Assembly (NCBI GenBank): GCA_028281785.1
Contig: JANQJG010000073.1
Location: 27,844-91,843, forward strand
Source: Rhodospirillales bacterium
Lineage (GTDB): Bacteria > Pseudomonadota > Alphaproteobacteria > Rhodospirillales > Shumkoniaceae
Direction: 5' to 3'
DNA length: 64,000 nt
This document shows, piece after piece, positions 50,678 through 60,014 of this stretch; the stretch's first letter is position 1, and every line of letters starts with the position of its first letter. The position numbers were made by a program, and so were the translations under genes. The notes below the pieces were generated by a model, which searched no databases, was not told where the DNA came from, and saw nothing but the letters and a program-made list of their open reading frames with translations.

Positions 50678-51316
50678 ATGCTGCGGATCGTGCCTGTCGT
50701 CCTTGGACCGCTCTTGCTTGCCGGATGCGCCGTTTTCGGCGTTCGGTCGGGTACGGAGCAACCCGCCTATCAGGTGACCGAGCGGCTTGGCGAGTCGGTC
50801 GAGCTGCGCCGCTATGGGGAGCGTCTCGCGGCCGAGGTTGTCGTTGCGGCCGGCCCGGAAGAGGAGGGGCGGAACGCCGCCTTCAAGTTTCTTTTTGACT
50901 ACATATCCGGCGCCAACCGGCCACAGGAGCGCATTGCCATGACAGCTCCGGTGGAGACCGATGCCTCGCCCGGGAAGATTGCCATGACCGCCCCTGTCGC
51001 GACCTCGCGGACGGATGAGCAGGGAATCTTCATGCGATTTTATCTCCCGGCCTCCTATACCCCTGAGACCGCGCCGGAGCCGACCGACCCCCGTGTCCGC
51101 CTCGTGGTTCTTCCCGCGCAGACCGTTGCCACGCTGCGATATTCGGGCTTCGGCGGGGAGGAGAGCGTCGCCGAACGCCAAGCCGAGCTGTTGGCGGCGC
51201 TTGAGAATTCGGGCTGGCAACCGACGGCGGAACCCGTCGCCTTTTTCTACGATCCGCCCTGGACGATTCCCTTCCTCCGGCGCAACGAGGTCGCGGTTCC
51301 GGTCGCCGGCGGCTAA
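50678..51316 (+). CDS. SOUL-family heme-binding lipoprotein
   Basis: A 212-residue protein with a lipoprotein signal, VVLGPLLLAGC, so it is probably anchored to a membrane in the periplasm. The SOUL/HBP domain follows: YQVTERLGESVELRRYGERL, RIAMTAPVETD, KIAMTAPVAT, and FFYDPPWTIPFLRRNEVAV at the end. The repeated IAMTAPV motif is the family hallmark. An ATG at 50654 is possible, but the later ATG gives a proper lipobox and has GAGG upstream. Confidence 0.88.
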   Translation: MLRIVPVVLGPLLLAGCAVFGVRSGTEQPAYQVTERLGESVELRRYGERLAAEVVVAAGPEEEGRNAAFKFLFDYISGANRPQERIAMTAPVETDASPGKIAMTAPVATSRTDEQGIFMRFYLPASYTPETAPEPTDPRVRLVVLPAQTVATLRYSGFGGEESVAERQAELLAALENSGWQPTAEPVAFFYDPPWTIPFLRRNEVAVPVAGG

Positions 51317-51381
51317 GGGGGCGGGTGGTCGTCGGCGCTCCCGGTCAAGCCGTCGAGAGGGCGCGCATTCCTTTCCGAGGT

Positions 51382-51669
51382 TCAGGCGCTTTTCTTGGAT
51401 GAGATCATGACCATGAAAGGCAGGGTCGGCGTGTGCTCCAGGACCAGGGCGCCGATCGCGGTGACGATGTCATGGCCGGAATGCTTCAGCGCGACGTTCA
51501 ACTCGTAGTCGACATGCTGGTGAGGGAACAGGTCCTTGCCCACATGCTCCATGAAGGTTCGGACGATGCGCACGGGCGTGGTGGACAACAGGTCGTCGGG
51601 GGCCTCGAAGTCATAGGATCCTTCGGCGCCGGTCGCCGAATCGATCATCCGGGCGCGATAGGTCGCCAT
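51382..51669 (-). CDS. Conserved small protein of unknown function
   Basis: A 95-residue cytoplasmic protein starting MATYRARMIDSATGAEGSYD. It looks like a short conserved protein found in Rhodospirillales (my recollection, not searched), with a start MATYRA and a C-terminus LPFMVMISSKK. No signal peptide or membrane helix. AAAGGGGGAT lies upstream of the ATG. It faces away from pdhA across a 359-base gap. Function unknown. Confidence 0.65.
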   Translation of the reverse strand: MATYRARMIDSATGAEGSYDFEAPDDLLSTTPVRIVRTFMEHVGKDLFPHQHVDYELNVALKHSGHDIVTAIGALVLEHTPTLPFMVMISSKKSA

Positions 51670-52028
51670 GGCTCTTGTATCCCCCTTTAGCTGTCGGCGC
51701 TGGAACCCTATCACCGCACTGTGACAATTGCGTGAAAACGACGCATGCGTCTCGCCGGCCGTATGCGGATTCGGGCCGCTCCGCGCGGAACAACGGCACC
51801 AGCGCGGCGTCACGGTTTCCCTTGCGCGACGCCCGTGAAGAAGGTATCGATATCTACAGACGTCCTATGACTGTGAGTTAACTGAATTCAAGTTAATTCT
51901 ATTTTATCGTTTTTTCATAGGACGTTAATATAGTGTTTTCGTAGCGGCATGCCTTGCAACGGAAAAGGCAGCCGCCTATTTTCCGCTCAGAAGACGCATC
52001 CGGGACAGCCATTTCCAGGGGAGACTCC
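51670..52028. other. Divergent control region before pdhA
   Basis: 359 bases with no gene. The half next to pdhA is unusually AT-rich for this genome and holds the inverted repeat at 51860-51925, a palindrome at 51878-51896 and a TATAGT at 51929-51934. The other half is GC-rich and shows nothing clear. Confidence 0.8.
51860..51934 (+). promoter_or_regulatory. Candidate pdhA control element
   Basis: ACGTCCTATGA (51860-51870) and TCATAGGACGT (51915-51925) form a perfect 11-base inverted repeat around 44 bases. Inside lies TTAACT-N7-AGTTAA (51878-51896), an operator-like palindrome centred on GAATTC. TATAGT (51929-51934) just beyond could be a -10; no good -35 sits at the right distance. The layout suggests a regulated pdh promoter. 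Confidence 0.5.
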
Positions 52029-53096
52029 ATGGCGACAATCAGCAAACGTTCGGCGCGCGGCGCGGCCGAGAGGTCGGCGTCCCCACGTAAGACCTCGACG
52101 AGAAAAAGACCGACCGCGGCGAGCAAGATTCCCTACACTGCGGAGGAATTGCTGCGGGATTATCGCCAGATGCTGCTGATCCGGCGCTTCGAGGAGAAGG
52201 CGGGCCAGCTTTACGGAATGGGGCTGATCGGCGGCTTCTGCCATCTCTACATCGGCCAGGAAGCCGTGGTCGTCGGCCTCCAGGCATCGGCCTCGGACAA
52301 GGACACGCTGATCACCAGCTATCGCGACCATGGTCACATGCTCGCCTGCGGCATGGACCCCAGAGGCGTCATGGCCGAGCTCACCGGCCGTGTCGGCGGC
52401 TATTCCAAGGGCAAGGGCGGCTCCATGCACATGTTCAGCCGCGAAGCCAACTTCTTTGGCGGCCATGGGATCGTCGGCGCGACCGTTCCCCTCGGCACGG
52501 GCCTCGCCTTCTCGCACCGATACAATGAGGATGGCGGCGTCTGCTACTGCTATTTCGGCGACGGCGCGGCCAATCAGGGGCAGGTTTACGAATCCTTCAA
52601 CATGGCGAACCTTTGGAAGCTGCCGGTGGTCTATGTCGTCGAGAACAACATGTACGGCATGGGAACCTCCCTGGCCCGCGCCTCGGCCCAGACCGAGCTC
52701 TACAAGCGCGGGGAATCCTTCGGGATACCGGGCCTGCAGGTCAATGGGATGGACATCCTGGAAACGCGCCACGCGGGGGCCGAGGCGGCCGCCCATTGCC
52801 GCGCCGGCAAGGGACCGATCCTGGTCGAAATGAAGACCTACCGATATCGCGGCCACTCGATGTCGGATCCGGCCAAGTACCGGACCAAGGAGGAGGTCAG
52901 CAAGATGCGCAAGGAAAGCGATCCCATCGACAGCCTTCGCAAGGTGCTGGTTGACAACAAGATGGCGGACGAGGCGGCGCTCAAGGAGATCGACCGCGAG
53001 GTCAAGGCCATCATTACCGAAGCGGCCGACTTCGCCCAACAGAGCCCGGAACCCGATCCGTCCGAGCTTTACACCGATATTCTTGTCGAGGCCTGA
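52029..53096 (+). CDS. pdhA: Pyruvate dehydrogenase E1 alpha subunit
   Basis: A 355-residue thiamine-diphosphate subunit that decarboxylates pyruvate with PdhB. The ThDP motif runs from GDGAANQGQ to ENN (about residues 177-207). [19 protein letters not shown] near 280 is the conserved loop. The N-terminal 40 residues are basic and low in complexity. GGGGAG precedes the ATG; the reading frame extends further upstream without support. It heads pdhA-pdhB-pdhC. Confidence 0.97.
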   Translation: MATISKRSARGAAERSASPRKTSTRKRPTAASKIPYTAEELLRDYRQMLLIRRFEEKAGQLYGMGLIGGFCHLYIGQEAVVVGLQASASDKDTLITSYRDHGHMLACGMDPRGVMAELTGRVGGYSKGKGGSMHMFSREANFFGGHGIVGATVPLGTGLAFSHRYNEDGGVCYCYFGDGAANQGQVYESFNMANLWKLPVVYVVENNMYGMGTSLARASAQTELYKRGESFGIPGLQVNGMDILETRHAGAEAAAHCRAGKGPILVEMKTYRYRGHSMSDPAKYRTKEEVSKMRKESDPIDSLRKVLVDNKMADEAALKEIDREVKAIITEAADFAQQSPEPDPSELYTDILVEA

Positions 53097-53130
53097 ACGG
53101 CCGGCGCACACCGGGGGAGAGAGGAAATTC

Positions 53131-54531
53131 ATGGCGATCCAGGTATTGATGCCGGCGCTCTCGCCGACCATGACCGAGGGCAAGCTGGCGAAATGGCTGA
53201 AACAGGAAGGCGATTCCGTCGAAAGCGGCGACGTCATCGCCGAGATCGAGACCGACAAGGCGACTATGGAGCTCGAGGCAGCCGACGAGGGCGTGCTCGG
53301 CAAGATCCTGGTGCAGGCGGGAACCGAGGGGGTGTCCGTGAACGCCCCGATCGCCGTTCTGCTCGAGGATGGCGAGGACAGCTCGGCGGCCGATGCCGTC
53401 GCCGCTTCCGCTCCGCAGCCGCAGCCGGCGTCCCAGGCGGCGCAACCTGAGGCCGCCGCCCCCGAGGCACGGGCGCCGGAAGCTGCCGCTCAACCCGCCG
53501 CGGGCCCGGTCGCGGTGCCGCCGCCGCCCGAGGAGGAGTACACCGGCACGACGGTCACGATGACCGTGCGCGAGGCCCTGCGCGACGCTATGGCGGAGGA
53601 GATTCAGCGCGACGAGGCGGTGTTCCTCATGGGCGAGGAAGTGGCCGAGTACGAGGGCGCCTACAAGGTCAGCCAGGGTCTGCTGGCCCAGTTCGGGCCG
53701 GAGCGGGTGGTCGACACGCCGATTTCGGAGCACGCATTCGCCGGCATCGGCGTCGGCGCCGCCTTCCACGGGCTGAAACCCATCGTCGAGTTTATGACCT
53801 TCAACTTCGCCATGCAGGCGATGGACCAGCTCATCAACTCCGCGGCCAAGACACTTTATATGTCTGGCGGTCAGATGGGCTGTCCGATCGTCTTCCGCGG
53901 CCCCAACGGCGCTGCCGCCCGTGTCGCCGCCCAGCACTCCCAGGACTTCGCGCCGTGGTACGCCCACGTCCCCGGGCTGAAGGTCGTTGCGCCCTATTCA
54001 GGGGCCGACGCCAAGGGCCTGCTCAAGGCCGCCATTCGCGACCCGAACCCGGTCTTCGTTTTGGAAAACGAGATTCTCTACGGCCAGAGCTTCGAGGTGC
54101 CGGACGATCCAGACTTCGTGCTGCCCATAGGCCGGGCCAGGATCGAGCGGGCGGGCATCGACGTCACCATCACGGCCTATTCGCGGATGGTCGGGGTGGC
54201 GCTGGAGGCGGCCAATCTGCTGGCCGAGGAGGGGATCGATGCCGAGGTCATCAATCTCCGCAGCCTGCGCCCGCTGGACACCGACGCGATCGTCGCCTCG
54301 GTCAAGAAGACGAACCGCATCGTCACGGTCGAAGAATGCTGGCCGACCTGCGGCATCGGCTCGGAAATCGCCGCCCGCGTGATGGAGCATGCCTTCGACT
54401 GGCTGGACGCGCCGGTGGCGCGGGTCTCCGGCGAGGACGTGCCGATGCCCTATGCCGCCAATCTGGAGCGGCTGACCCTGCCGCAGCCGGAAAAGGTCGC
54501 GGCCGCGGCCAAGTCCGTTTGCTACAAATGA
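53131..54531 (+). CDS. pdhB: Pyruvate dehydrogenase E1 beta subunit with N-terminal lipoyl domain
   Basis: A 466-residue subunit. An N-terminal lipoyl domain (1-80; lysine 43 in ETDKATME) is joined through an Ala/Pro/Glu linker (about 85-135) to the transketolase-type E1 beta domain ([15 protein letters not shown] onward, with [18 protein letters not shown] and the C-terminal [20 protein letters not shown]). A lipoyl domain on E1 beta is characteristic of alphaproteobacteria. GAGAGGAAA precedes the ATG. Confidence 0.97.
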   Translation: MAIQVLMPALSPTMTEGKLAKWLKQEGDSVESGDVIAEIETDKATMELEAADEGVLGKILVQAGTEGVSVNAPIAVLLEDGEDSSAADAVAASAPQPQPASQAAQPEAAAPEARAPEAAAQPAAGPVAVPPPPEEEYTGTTVTMTVREALRDAMAEEIQRDEAVFLMGEEVAEYEGAYKVSQGLLAQFGPERVVDTPISEHAFAGIGVGAAFHGLKPIVEFMTFNFAMQAMDQLINSAAKTLYMSGGQMGCPIVFRGPNGAAARVAAQHSQDFAPWYAHVPGLKVVAPYSGADAKGLLKAAIRDPNPVFVLENEILYGQSFEVPDDPDFVLPIGRARIERAGIDVTITAYSRMVGVALEAANLLAEEGIDAEVINLRSLRPLDTDAIVASVKKTNRIVTVEECWPTCGIGSEIAARVMEHAFDWLDAPVARVSGEDVPMPYAANLERLTLPQPEKVAAAAKSVCYK

Positions 54532-54552
54532 CGGCGGGAGGAAACTGACGCT

Positions 54553-55869
54553 ATGGCCATTCAGATCCTGATGCCGGCGCTCTCGCCGACCATGACCGAG
54601 GGCAAGCTGGCGAAGTGGCTGGTCAAGGAGGGCGACGAGGTGTCGAGCGGCGACGTCGTCGCCGAGATCGAGACCGACAAGGCGACGATGGAGCTCGAGG
54701 TCGCCGACGAAGGCAAGGTCGGCAAGCTGCTGATCGACGAAGGTGCTGAAGGCATCGCCGTCAACAAGCCGATCGCCATCCTGATGGAGGAGGGGGAGGA
54801 CGCTTCCGCCCTGGATGCCGCCGTGAAGTCCGCGTCTTCGGCCGAGCCGCCCCCGCCCGCAGCCGAGGCACCGGCCAAGGCCCCGGAACCCGCGCCCGCC
54901 GCCGCGCCGGCGGCAGCCGCATCGCCGGCCCCGGCGCCGGCCAAGGCCGACGGCCGTGTCTTCGCCAGCCCGCTGGCCCGCCGCATGGCCGAGCAGGCCG
55001 GGCTCGACTTGGCTTTGCTCGGCGGCTCCGGCCCCCATGGCCGCATCGTCAAGCGCGACATCGAGGCGGCGATCGCAGCGGGGACCGGCGTGGCCGCGCC
55101 TGCCGCGCCGATGGCCGCACCGGCTGCCTCGGCCCCAGTGGCGGCCCCTGCGCCGATCCCGGCGGAGATCGTCGCCCCCTACACCGAGGTCCCCAACTCC
55201 AGCATGCGCAAGGTCATCGCCCGCCGCTTGAGCGAGTCCAAGCGCACGATCCCGCATTTCTACCTGACCGTGGATTGCGAGATCGACCGGCTGCTCGAGT
55301 TGCGGAAGGAGCTCAACGCCAAATCGCCGGAAGGCGAGGGCGCCTATAAGATCTCGGTCAACGACTTTGTCGTCCGCGCGGTGGCTCTGGCCATGCGGCA
55401 GATCCCGGCGTCCAACGCCACCTGGACCGATGACGCGGTGCTGCGCTACGACACCGTCGACGTGTCGGTCGCCGTGGCGACTCCCAGCGGCTTGATCACG
55501 CCGGTGGTGCGCGACGCCGACGCCAAGGGGCTGGCCCAGATCTCGGGCGAGGTGAAGGAGCTGGCGGTGAAGGCCCGCGACGGCAAGCTCATGCCCGAGG
55601 ATTATCAGGGCGGCGGCTTCACCATCACCAATATGGGCATGATGGGAATCAAGTCGTTCTCGGCCATCATCAACCCGCCCCAGTCCTGCATCCTCGCGAT
55701 CGGTGCCGGCGAGCAGCGGCCCGTGGTCAAGGAGGGCGCGCTCGCCGTGGCCACGGTGATGACCTGTACGCTCTCGGTCGATCACCGCTCGGTCGACGGG
55801 GCCGTCGGCGCCGAGTTCATCACCGCCTTCAAGCGCATGATCGAGGACCCGCTGACCATGCTCCTGTGA
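54553..55869 (+). CDS. pdhC: Pyruvate dehydrogenase E2 (dihydrolipoyl acetyltransferase)
   Basis: A 438-residue E2 core. One lipoyl domain (1-80, Lys43), a linker, an E3/E1-binding domain (FASPLARRMAEQAGLDL, about 137-170), a second Ala/Pro linker, and the catalytic acetyltransferase domain ending with His411 and Asp415 in DHRSVDG. The first lipoyl domain is nearly identical at the DNA level to that of pdhB. GGAGGAAAC lies upstream. Confidence 0.97.
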   Translation: MAIQILMPALSPTMTEGKLAKWLVKEGDEVSSGDVVAEIETDKATMELEVADEGKVGKLLIDEGAEGIAVNKPIAILMEEGEDASALDAAVKSASSAEPPPPAAEAPAKAPEPAPAAAPAAAASPAPAPAKADGRVFASPLARRMAEQAGLDLALLGGSGPHGRIVKRDIEAAIAAGTGVAAPAAPMAAPAASAPVAAPAPIPAEIVAPYTEVPNSSMRKVIARRLSESKRTIPHFYLTVDCEIDRLLELRKELNAKSPEGEGAYKISVNDFVVRAVALAMRQIPASNATWTDDAVLRYDTVDVSVAVATPSGLITPVVRDADAKGLAQISGEVKELAVKARDGKLMPEDYQGGGFTITNMGMMGIKSFSAIINPPQSCILAIGAGEQRPVVKEGALAVATVMTCTLSVDHRSVDGAVGAEFITAFKRMIEDPLTMLL

Positions 55870-55879
55870 GGAGAGGGGA

Positions 55880-56239
55880 GTGGATAAGGTCAATCTCGCC
55901 GAGAAGTTCGCCGCCTTCTCGGAGCAGTGGAGCCCCAAGCTCGTCGGCGAGGTCAACGACTTCGCCGTCAAGCTGGCCAAGCTCGAGGGTGAGTTCGTCT
56001 GGCACCATCACGAGGCCGAGGACGAGCTTTTCCTCGTGATCAAGGGGCGCCTGCGCATTCGCCTGCGTGACCGCGACGTGGATCTGGAGGAGGGGGAGTT
56101 TTTCATCGTCCCCCGCGGCGTCGAGCACCAGCCCGTGGCCGAGGAGGAATGCCAGGTGCTGATGTTCGAGAGGAAGGAAACGCTCAACACCGGGAATATC
56201 CGCAACGAAAGAACCGTCGACGAACCGGCGCGCATGTGA
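55880..56239 (+). CDS. Cupin-domain protein
   Basis: A 119-residue single-domain cupin. Motif 1 is WHHHEAEDELFLVIKGRLRI and motif 2 is GEFFIVPRGVEHQPVA, with all the usual metal ligands (three His and a Glu). The start is GTG, ten bases after the pdhC stop, with AGGAGAGGG upstream. Tight linkage to pdhC implies co-transcription. The ligand or enzymatic role is unknown. Confidence 0.88.
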   Translation: MDKVNLAEKFAAFSEQWSPKLVGEVNDFAVKLAKLEGEFVWHHHEAEDELFLVIKGRLRIRLRDRDVDLEEGEFFIVPRGVEHQPVAEEECQVLMFERKETLNTGNIRNERTVDEPARM

Positions 56240-56367
56240 TAGGAGCAAAACACTGCTAAAACGCTACTATTAGGTGCGTCAACTGGTGTTCTGGGATCCG
56301 TTATGGCCTCAACGGAAAACCGACAGGCATCCATGCCCGACGACGACTAAAGCTGGGAGGAGACAGC

Positions 56368-57024
56368 GTGTCAAAAGACGACGATGACTCGATCACATAT
56401 GGCGAGCCCTTGCCGGAAGGCATCGTCGGCAAGCTCGCGCCGCAGCAGGAGGACGAAGTCCACGATTTCTTCGACCAGTACAAGAAGACGTTCGTGGAGG
56501 ACTGGCCGTCCACCCCGAGCATGACCTTCGGGCACACCGAAACGTTGGGAGAGGAGTTTCGCGAAGCGGCGAGAATTCTCGATCCGGATGGTCTCCGGAA
56601 GGAGCCCCTTGCGACTCGGCTCGCGATTCTGAGTATGCGCATGGAATGGTCCCTGGAGGATTTGGAGGCGGCTCTACCGACACAGATTGTGACCTTGGCC
56701 ATGGAATGCGGCATGTTTCGAAACATGTCCGAATCGTTCGGTATCGGCGAAATGGATATGGAAAAGGGGCCGATCGGTGTCGTGGTCGTCGCCCCTCTGA
56801 CGTATGAGGGTGTGGAGACCGACTATCTGGTCCGGTTCGCGGTGCGGGATGGGGAGTGGAAGATCGATCCCGTCGGTATTCTTGCCTGCCTCGAAGCTTT
56901 TATGAAGCAGTACTGCGAGGACCGCTTCCGTGGCGATGAGGACGCGCTGATCTCGGCCTATTTCGCCGTTTCCCCGGAGGACATGGAGCGCGCTTGGAAA
57001 CCCATGGGCACGGGAACCGCGTAA
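56368..57024 (+). CDS. Unknown 218-residue protein in the pdh cluster
   Basis: Not recognised. An acidic cytoplasmic protein, MSKDDDDSITYGEPLPEGIV at the start, helical in the middle (LATRLAILSMRMEWSLEDLE), with a possible beta segment GVVVVAPLTYEG and DYLVRFAVRDGEWKIDPVG, reminiscent of NTF2/SnoaL-like folds but too weak to name. GGGAGGAGAC lies seven bases before the GTG start, so it is probably translated. It lies 128 bases after the cupin and 124 before lpdA, inside an otherwise standard pyruvate dehydrogenase locus. Confidence 0.65.
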   Translation: MSKDDDDSITYGEPLPEGIVGKLAPQQEDEVHDFFDQYKKTFVEDWPSTPSMTFGHTETLGEEFREAARILDPDGLRKEPLATRLAILSMRMEWSLEDLEAALPTQIVTLAMECGMFRNMSESFGIGEMDMEKGPIGVVVVAPLTYEGVETDYLVRFAVRDGEWKIDPVGILACLEAFMKQYCEDRFRGDEDALISAYFAVSPEDMERAWKPMGTGTA

Positions 57025-57148
57025 GGCGGACCCACTAGAGCTAGGTCGTCGTGAGACCAATGTGGAAGCCCTAAGGCGACGATCTCGCTAATGCGAATTG
57101 GCAGTCCCTGCGACGAGCGCAGGTGTTGCAGGCAACAGGAGAATAACC

Positions 57149-58552
57149 TTGGCCGACACGTCCTTCGACCTCATCGTCATCGGCAGCGGGCCGGGAGGCT
57201 ATGTCGCCGCGATCCGCGCCGCCCAGCTCGGCATGAAGACAGCCGTCGTCGAGCGTGAGCATCTCGGCGGCATCTGCCTCAACTGGGGCTGCATACCGAC
57301 CAAGGCGCTGCTCAGGACCGCCGACCTCTTCGACGCCTTCCGCCATGCCGGCGAGTTCGGCCTTACGGCCAAGGATCTGGGCTTCGATCTGAAGAAGGTG
57401 GTGGCCCGCTCGCGGGCCGTCGCCGGCCAGCTCAACGCAGGCGTCACGCACCTTCTGAAAAAGAACAAGGTGACCGTGTTCGACGGCCAGGGCCGGCTCA
57501 ACGGCAGTGGCAAGGTCGCGGTCGCCAAGGACGGCAAATCCGTCGCCGACCTCACCGCCAAGCACATCATCCTTGCCACCGGCGCCCGCGCCCGCTCGCT
57601 CCCCGGCCTTGAGCCGGACGGCAAGCTGGTCTGGACCTACAAGGAGGCGATGGTTCCCGACGCCATGCCGAAATCCCTCTTGGTTATCGGCTCGGGCGCC
57701 ATCGGCATCGAGTTCGCCAGTTTCTACCGCACCCTCGGCGCCGAGGTCACGGTGGTCGAGGTGCTGCCCCGCGTCCTCCCGGTCGAGGACGAGGAGATCT
57801 CCGCCTTCGCCCGAAAGGCCTTCGAGAAGCAGGGCATGAAGATCCACACCTCGGCCATGGTCAAGGCGCTCAAGAAGGGCACGAACAACGTCACCGCGAC
57901 CGTCGCGCCCGAGGGCGGCCAGCCCTTCGACCTCACCGTCGACCGGGTGATCTCGGCCGTCGGCATCACCGGCAATGTCGAGGATATCGGCCTCGAGGGC
58001 ACCAAGGTGACCGTCGATCGCGGCCATGTGGTGGCGGACGAGTGGTCGCGCACCGGCGAGCCTGGGGTCTACGCCATCGGTGATCTCACCGGACCGCCCT
58101 GGCTCGCCCATAAGGCCAGCCATGAGGGCGTGATCTGCGTCGAGAAGATCGCCGGCCTGCCCGATGTGCATCCCCTCGATACCCTGCGCATTCCCGGCTG
58201 CACCTATTGCCGGCCGCAGGTGGCGAGCGTCGGCTTGAGCGAGGCGGCGGCCAAGGAGAAAGGCCATAAGGTCCGCGTCGGCCGCTTCCCCTTCGTCGGC
58301 AACGGCAAGGCGATTGCGCTCGGCGAGGCCGAGGGCATGGTCAAGACGGTGTTCGACGCCCAGACCGGCGAGCTCCTCGGCGCCCATATGGTCGGCACCG
58401 AGGTCACCGAGCTGATCCAGGGCTACGGAATCGCCAAGACCCTGGAAACTACCGAAGCCGACCTCATGCACACGGTCTTCCCGCATCCGACGCTGTCTGA
58501 GATGATGCATGAGGCTGTGCTTGACGCCTATAACCGGACTGTCCATTTCTAA
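57149..58552 (+). CDS. lpdA: Dihydrolipoamide dehydrogenase (E3)
   Basis: A 467-residue flavoprotein that reoxidises lipoamide in the pyruvate dehydrogenase complex. FAD site IGSGPGGYVA (11-20). Redox Cys43 and Cys48 in GGICLNWGCIP. NAD site IGSGAIGIEFASFY. C-terminal active-site base in HPTLSEMMHEAVLDA. The start is TTG with AGGAG eight bases upstream; the frame is open further up but without support. lipA follows after three bases. Confidence 0.96.
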   Translation: MADTSFDLIVIGSGPGGYVAAIRAAQLGMKTAVVEREHLGGICLNWGCIPTKALLRTADLFDAFRHAGEFGLTAKDLGFDLKKVVARSRAVAGQLNAGVTHLLKKNKVTVFDGQGRLNGSGKVAVAKDGKSVADLTAKHIILATGARARSLPGLEPDGKLVWTYKEAMVPDAMPKSLLVIGSGAIGIEFASFYRTLGAEVTVVEVLPRVLPVEDEEISAFARKAFEKQGMKIHTSAMVKALKKGTNNVTATVAPEGGQPFDLTVDRVISAVGITGNVEDIGLEGTKVTVDRGHVVADEWSRTGEPGVYAIGDLTGPPWLAHKASHEGVICVEKIAGLPDVHPLDTLRIPGCTYCRPQVASVGLSEAAAKEKGHKVRVGRFPFVGNGKAIALGEAEGMVKTVFDAQTGELLGAHMVGTEVTELIQGYGIAKTLETTEADLMHTVFPHPTLSEMMHEAVLDAYNRTVHF

Positions 58553-58555
58553 GCC

Positions 58556-59497
58556 ATGACTGACACCGCAGCCTTGAGGCATCCGGAGAAGCGGAATCGG
58601 CCCGACAATCCTTCCCCCAGGAAGCCCGCCTGGATTCGGGTGAAGGCCCCGACCTCCCGGAACTATACCGAGATCAAGCAGTTGATGCGGCAGAAGCGGC
58701 TGCACACCGTGTGCGAGGAGGCCGCTTGCCCCAATATCGGCGAATGCTGGGCGCGCAAGCACGCGACCTTCATGATCCTTGGGGACACCTGCACCCGCGC
58801 CTGCGCCTTCTGCAACGTCAAGACCGGCAAGCCGGGCGCCGTCGACACCCTGGAGCCCGAGAATCTGGCCATCGCCGTTGCCAGCATGGGGCTCTCTCAT
58901 GTCGTCATCACGTCGGTCGACCGCGACGACCTGCCGGATGGCGGAGCGGGGCAGTTCGTGAACTGTATCGCGCGCGTGCGTGAGCTCTCGCCGGGAACGA
59001 CCATCGAGGTGCTGACCCCCGATTTCCGCGACAAGGACGGCGCCTTGGGGGCCGTCATCGCCGCCGGCCCGGACGTCTTCAACCATAATCTGGAGACGGC
59101 GCCGCGGCTCTACCCGACCATCCGGCCGGGCGCCCGCTACTTCCATTCCCTGCGTCTGCTCGACGAGGCCAAGCGGCTGGCGCCGGAGGGCTTCACCAAA
59201 TCGGGCATCATGGTCGGGCTTGGCGAGGAACGGACGGAGGTCCTCCAGGTCATGGACGATCTGCGCTCGGCGGACGTCGATTTCCTGACCATCGGCCAGT
59301 ATTTGCAGCCCACCCCCAAGCACGCGCCGGTGGACCGCTTCGTCACGCCCGAGGAGTTCGAGGAGTATCGCCGCCTCGCCCTTGGCAAGGGCTTCCTCCT
59401 GGTCGCGTCTTCTCCCTTGACGCGGTCCTCCTATCACGCTGATCGCGACTTCGTTCAGCTACGCGAAGCGCGCCGGCAGCGGCGGGGGGCCGCCTGA
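58556..59497 (+). CDS. lipA: Lipoyl synthase
   Basis: A 313-residue radical-SAM enzyme that inserts two sulfur atoms into octanoyl chains, creating the lipoyl groups of PdhB and PdhC. The auxiliary cluster ligands are Cys53, 58 and 64 ([12 protein letters not shown]); the radical cluster is Cys79, 83 and 86 (CTRACAFC). The C-terminal [12 protein letters not shown] motif carries the serine ligand. Placement after lpdA couples cofactor synthesis to the complex. Confidence 0.98.
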   Translation: MTDTAALRHPEKRNRPDNPSPRKPAWIRVKAPTSRNYTEIKQLMRQKRLHTVCEEAACPNIGECWARKHATFMILGDTCTRACAFCNVKTGKPGAVDTLEPENLAIAVASMGLSHVVITSVDRDDLPDGGAGQFVNCIARVRELSPGTTIEVLTPDFRDKDGALGAVIAAGPDVFNHNLETAPRLYPTIRPGARYFHSLRLLDEAKRLAPEGFTKSGIMVGLGEERTEVLQVMDDLRSADVDFLTIGQYLQPTPKHAPVDRFVTPEEFEEYRRLALGKGFLLVASSPLTRSSYHADRDFVQLREARRQRRGAA

Positions 59498-59504
59498 GCC
59501 GGCC

Positions 59505-60011
59505 ATGCCCAGGCATTCCGAAAGGCGGTTCCTGCCGCATACGCCCGAGCAACTCTTCGATCTCGTGGCCGATGTCGAGCAGTATCCGCGTTTCCTGCCC
59601 TGGTGCGTGGGCGCGGCCGTGAGCAATCGGCGCGAGGACGGCTTCCTCGCGGAAATGGTCATCGGCTTCAAGATGCTGCGCGAGCGCTTTCTGTCGCGGG
59701 TCGATATCGACCCGCCGCATCGCATCGACGTCTCCCACTACCGGGGGCCGTTCAAGCATCTCCGCAACCACTGGATCTTTGAACCCGTCGAGGGCGGCTG
59801 CATGGTCGATTTCTGGGTCGACTTCGAGTTCAAGTCGCGCCTGCTCGACCGCCTCATCGGCGGCCTGTTCCATGAGGCCGTGCGGGTGATGGTCATCGCC
59901 TTCGAGAAGCGGGCGCGTGAACTCTATGGGGACCCGCGGTCGGCTAGCGCCCGGCAAGGACGGCGCGGGCAACCAGCGCGGCGTTACGGGGGCTTTCGCC
60001 GACCCGCCTGA
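59505..60011 (+). CDS. COQ10/RatA-like START-domain protein
   Basis: A 168-residue START-fold protein. HTPEQLFDLVADVEQYPRFL, PWCVGA, FKHLRNHWIFEP and DFEFKSRLLDRLIGGLF match the polyketide cyclase/COQ10 group, thought to bind ubiquinone and assist respiration; the E. coli relative is RatA. The last 25 residues are basic and disordered. It is seven bases after lipA, the usual order in Rhodospirillales. Confidence 0.9.
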   Translation: MPRHSERRFLPHTPEQLFDLVADVEQYPRFLPWCVGAAVSNRREDGFLAEMVIGFKMLRERFLSRVDIDPPHRIDVSHYRGPFKHLRNHWIFEPVEGGCMVDFWVDFEFKSRLLDRLIGGLFHEAVRVMVIAFEKRARELYGDPRSASARQGRRGQPARRYGGFRRPA

Positions 60012-60014
60012 CCG

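Noticed and set aside
53998..55980. A 660-codon open frame on the - strand opposite pdhB and pdhC
   Set aside because: It is an antisense shadow across two certain genes, with glycine/arginine-rich nonsense and no plausible start.
57071..59437. A 788-codon open frame on the - strand opposite lpdA and lipA
   Set aside because: Composition is low-complexity Gly/His/Arg/Asp, typical of antisense shadows in GC-rich genes.
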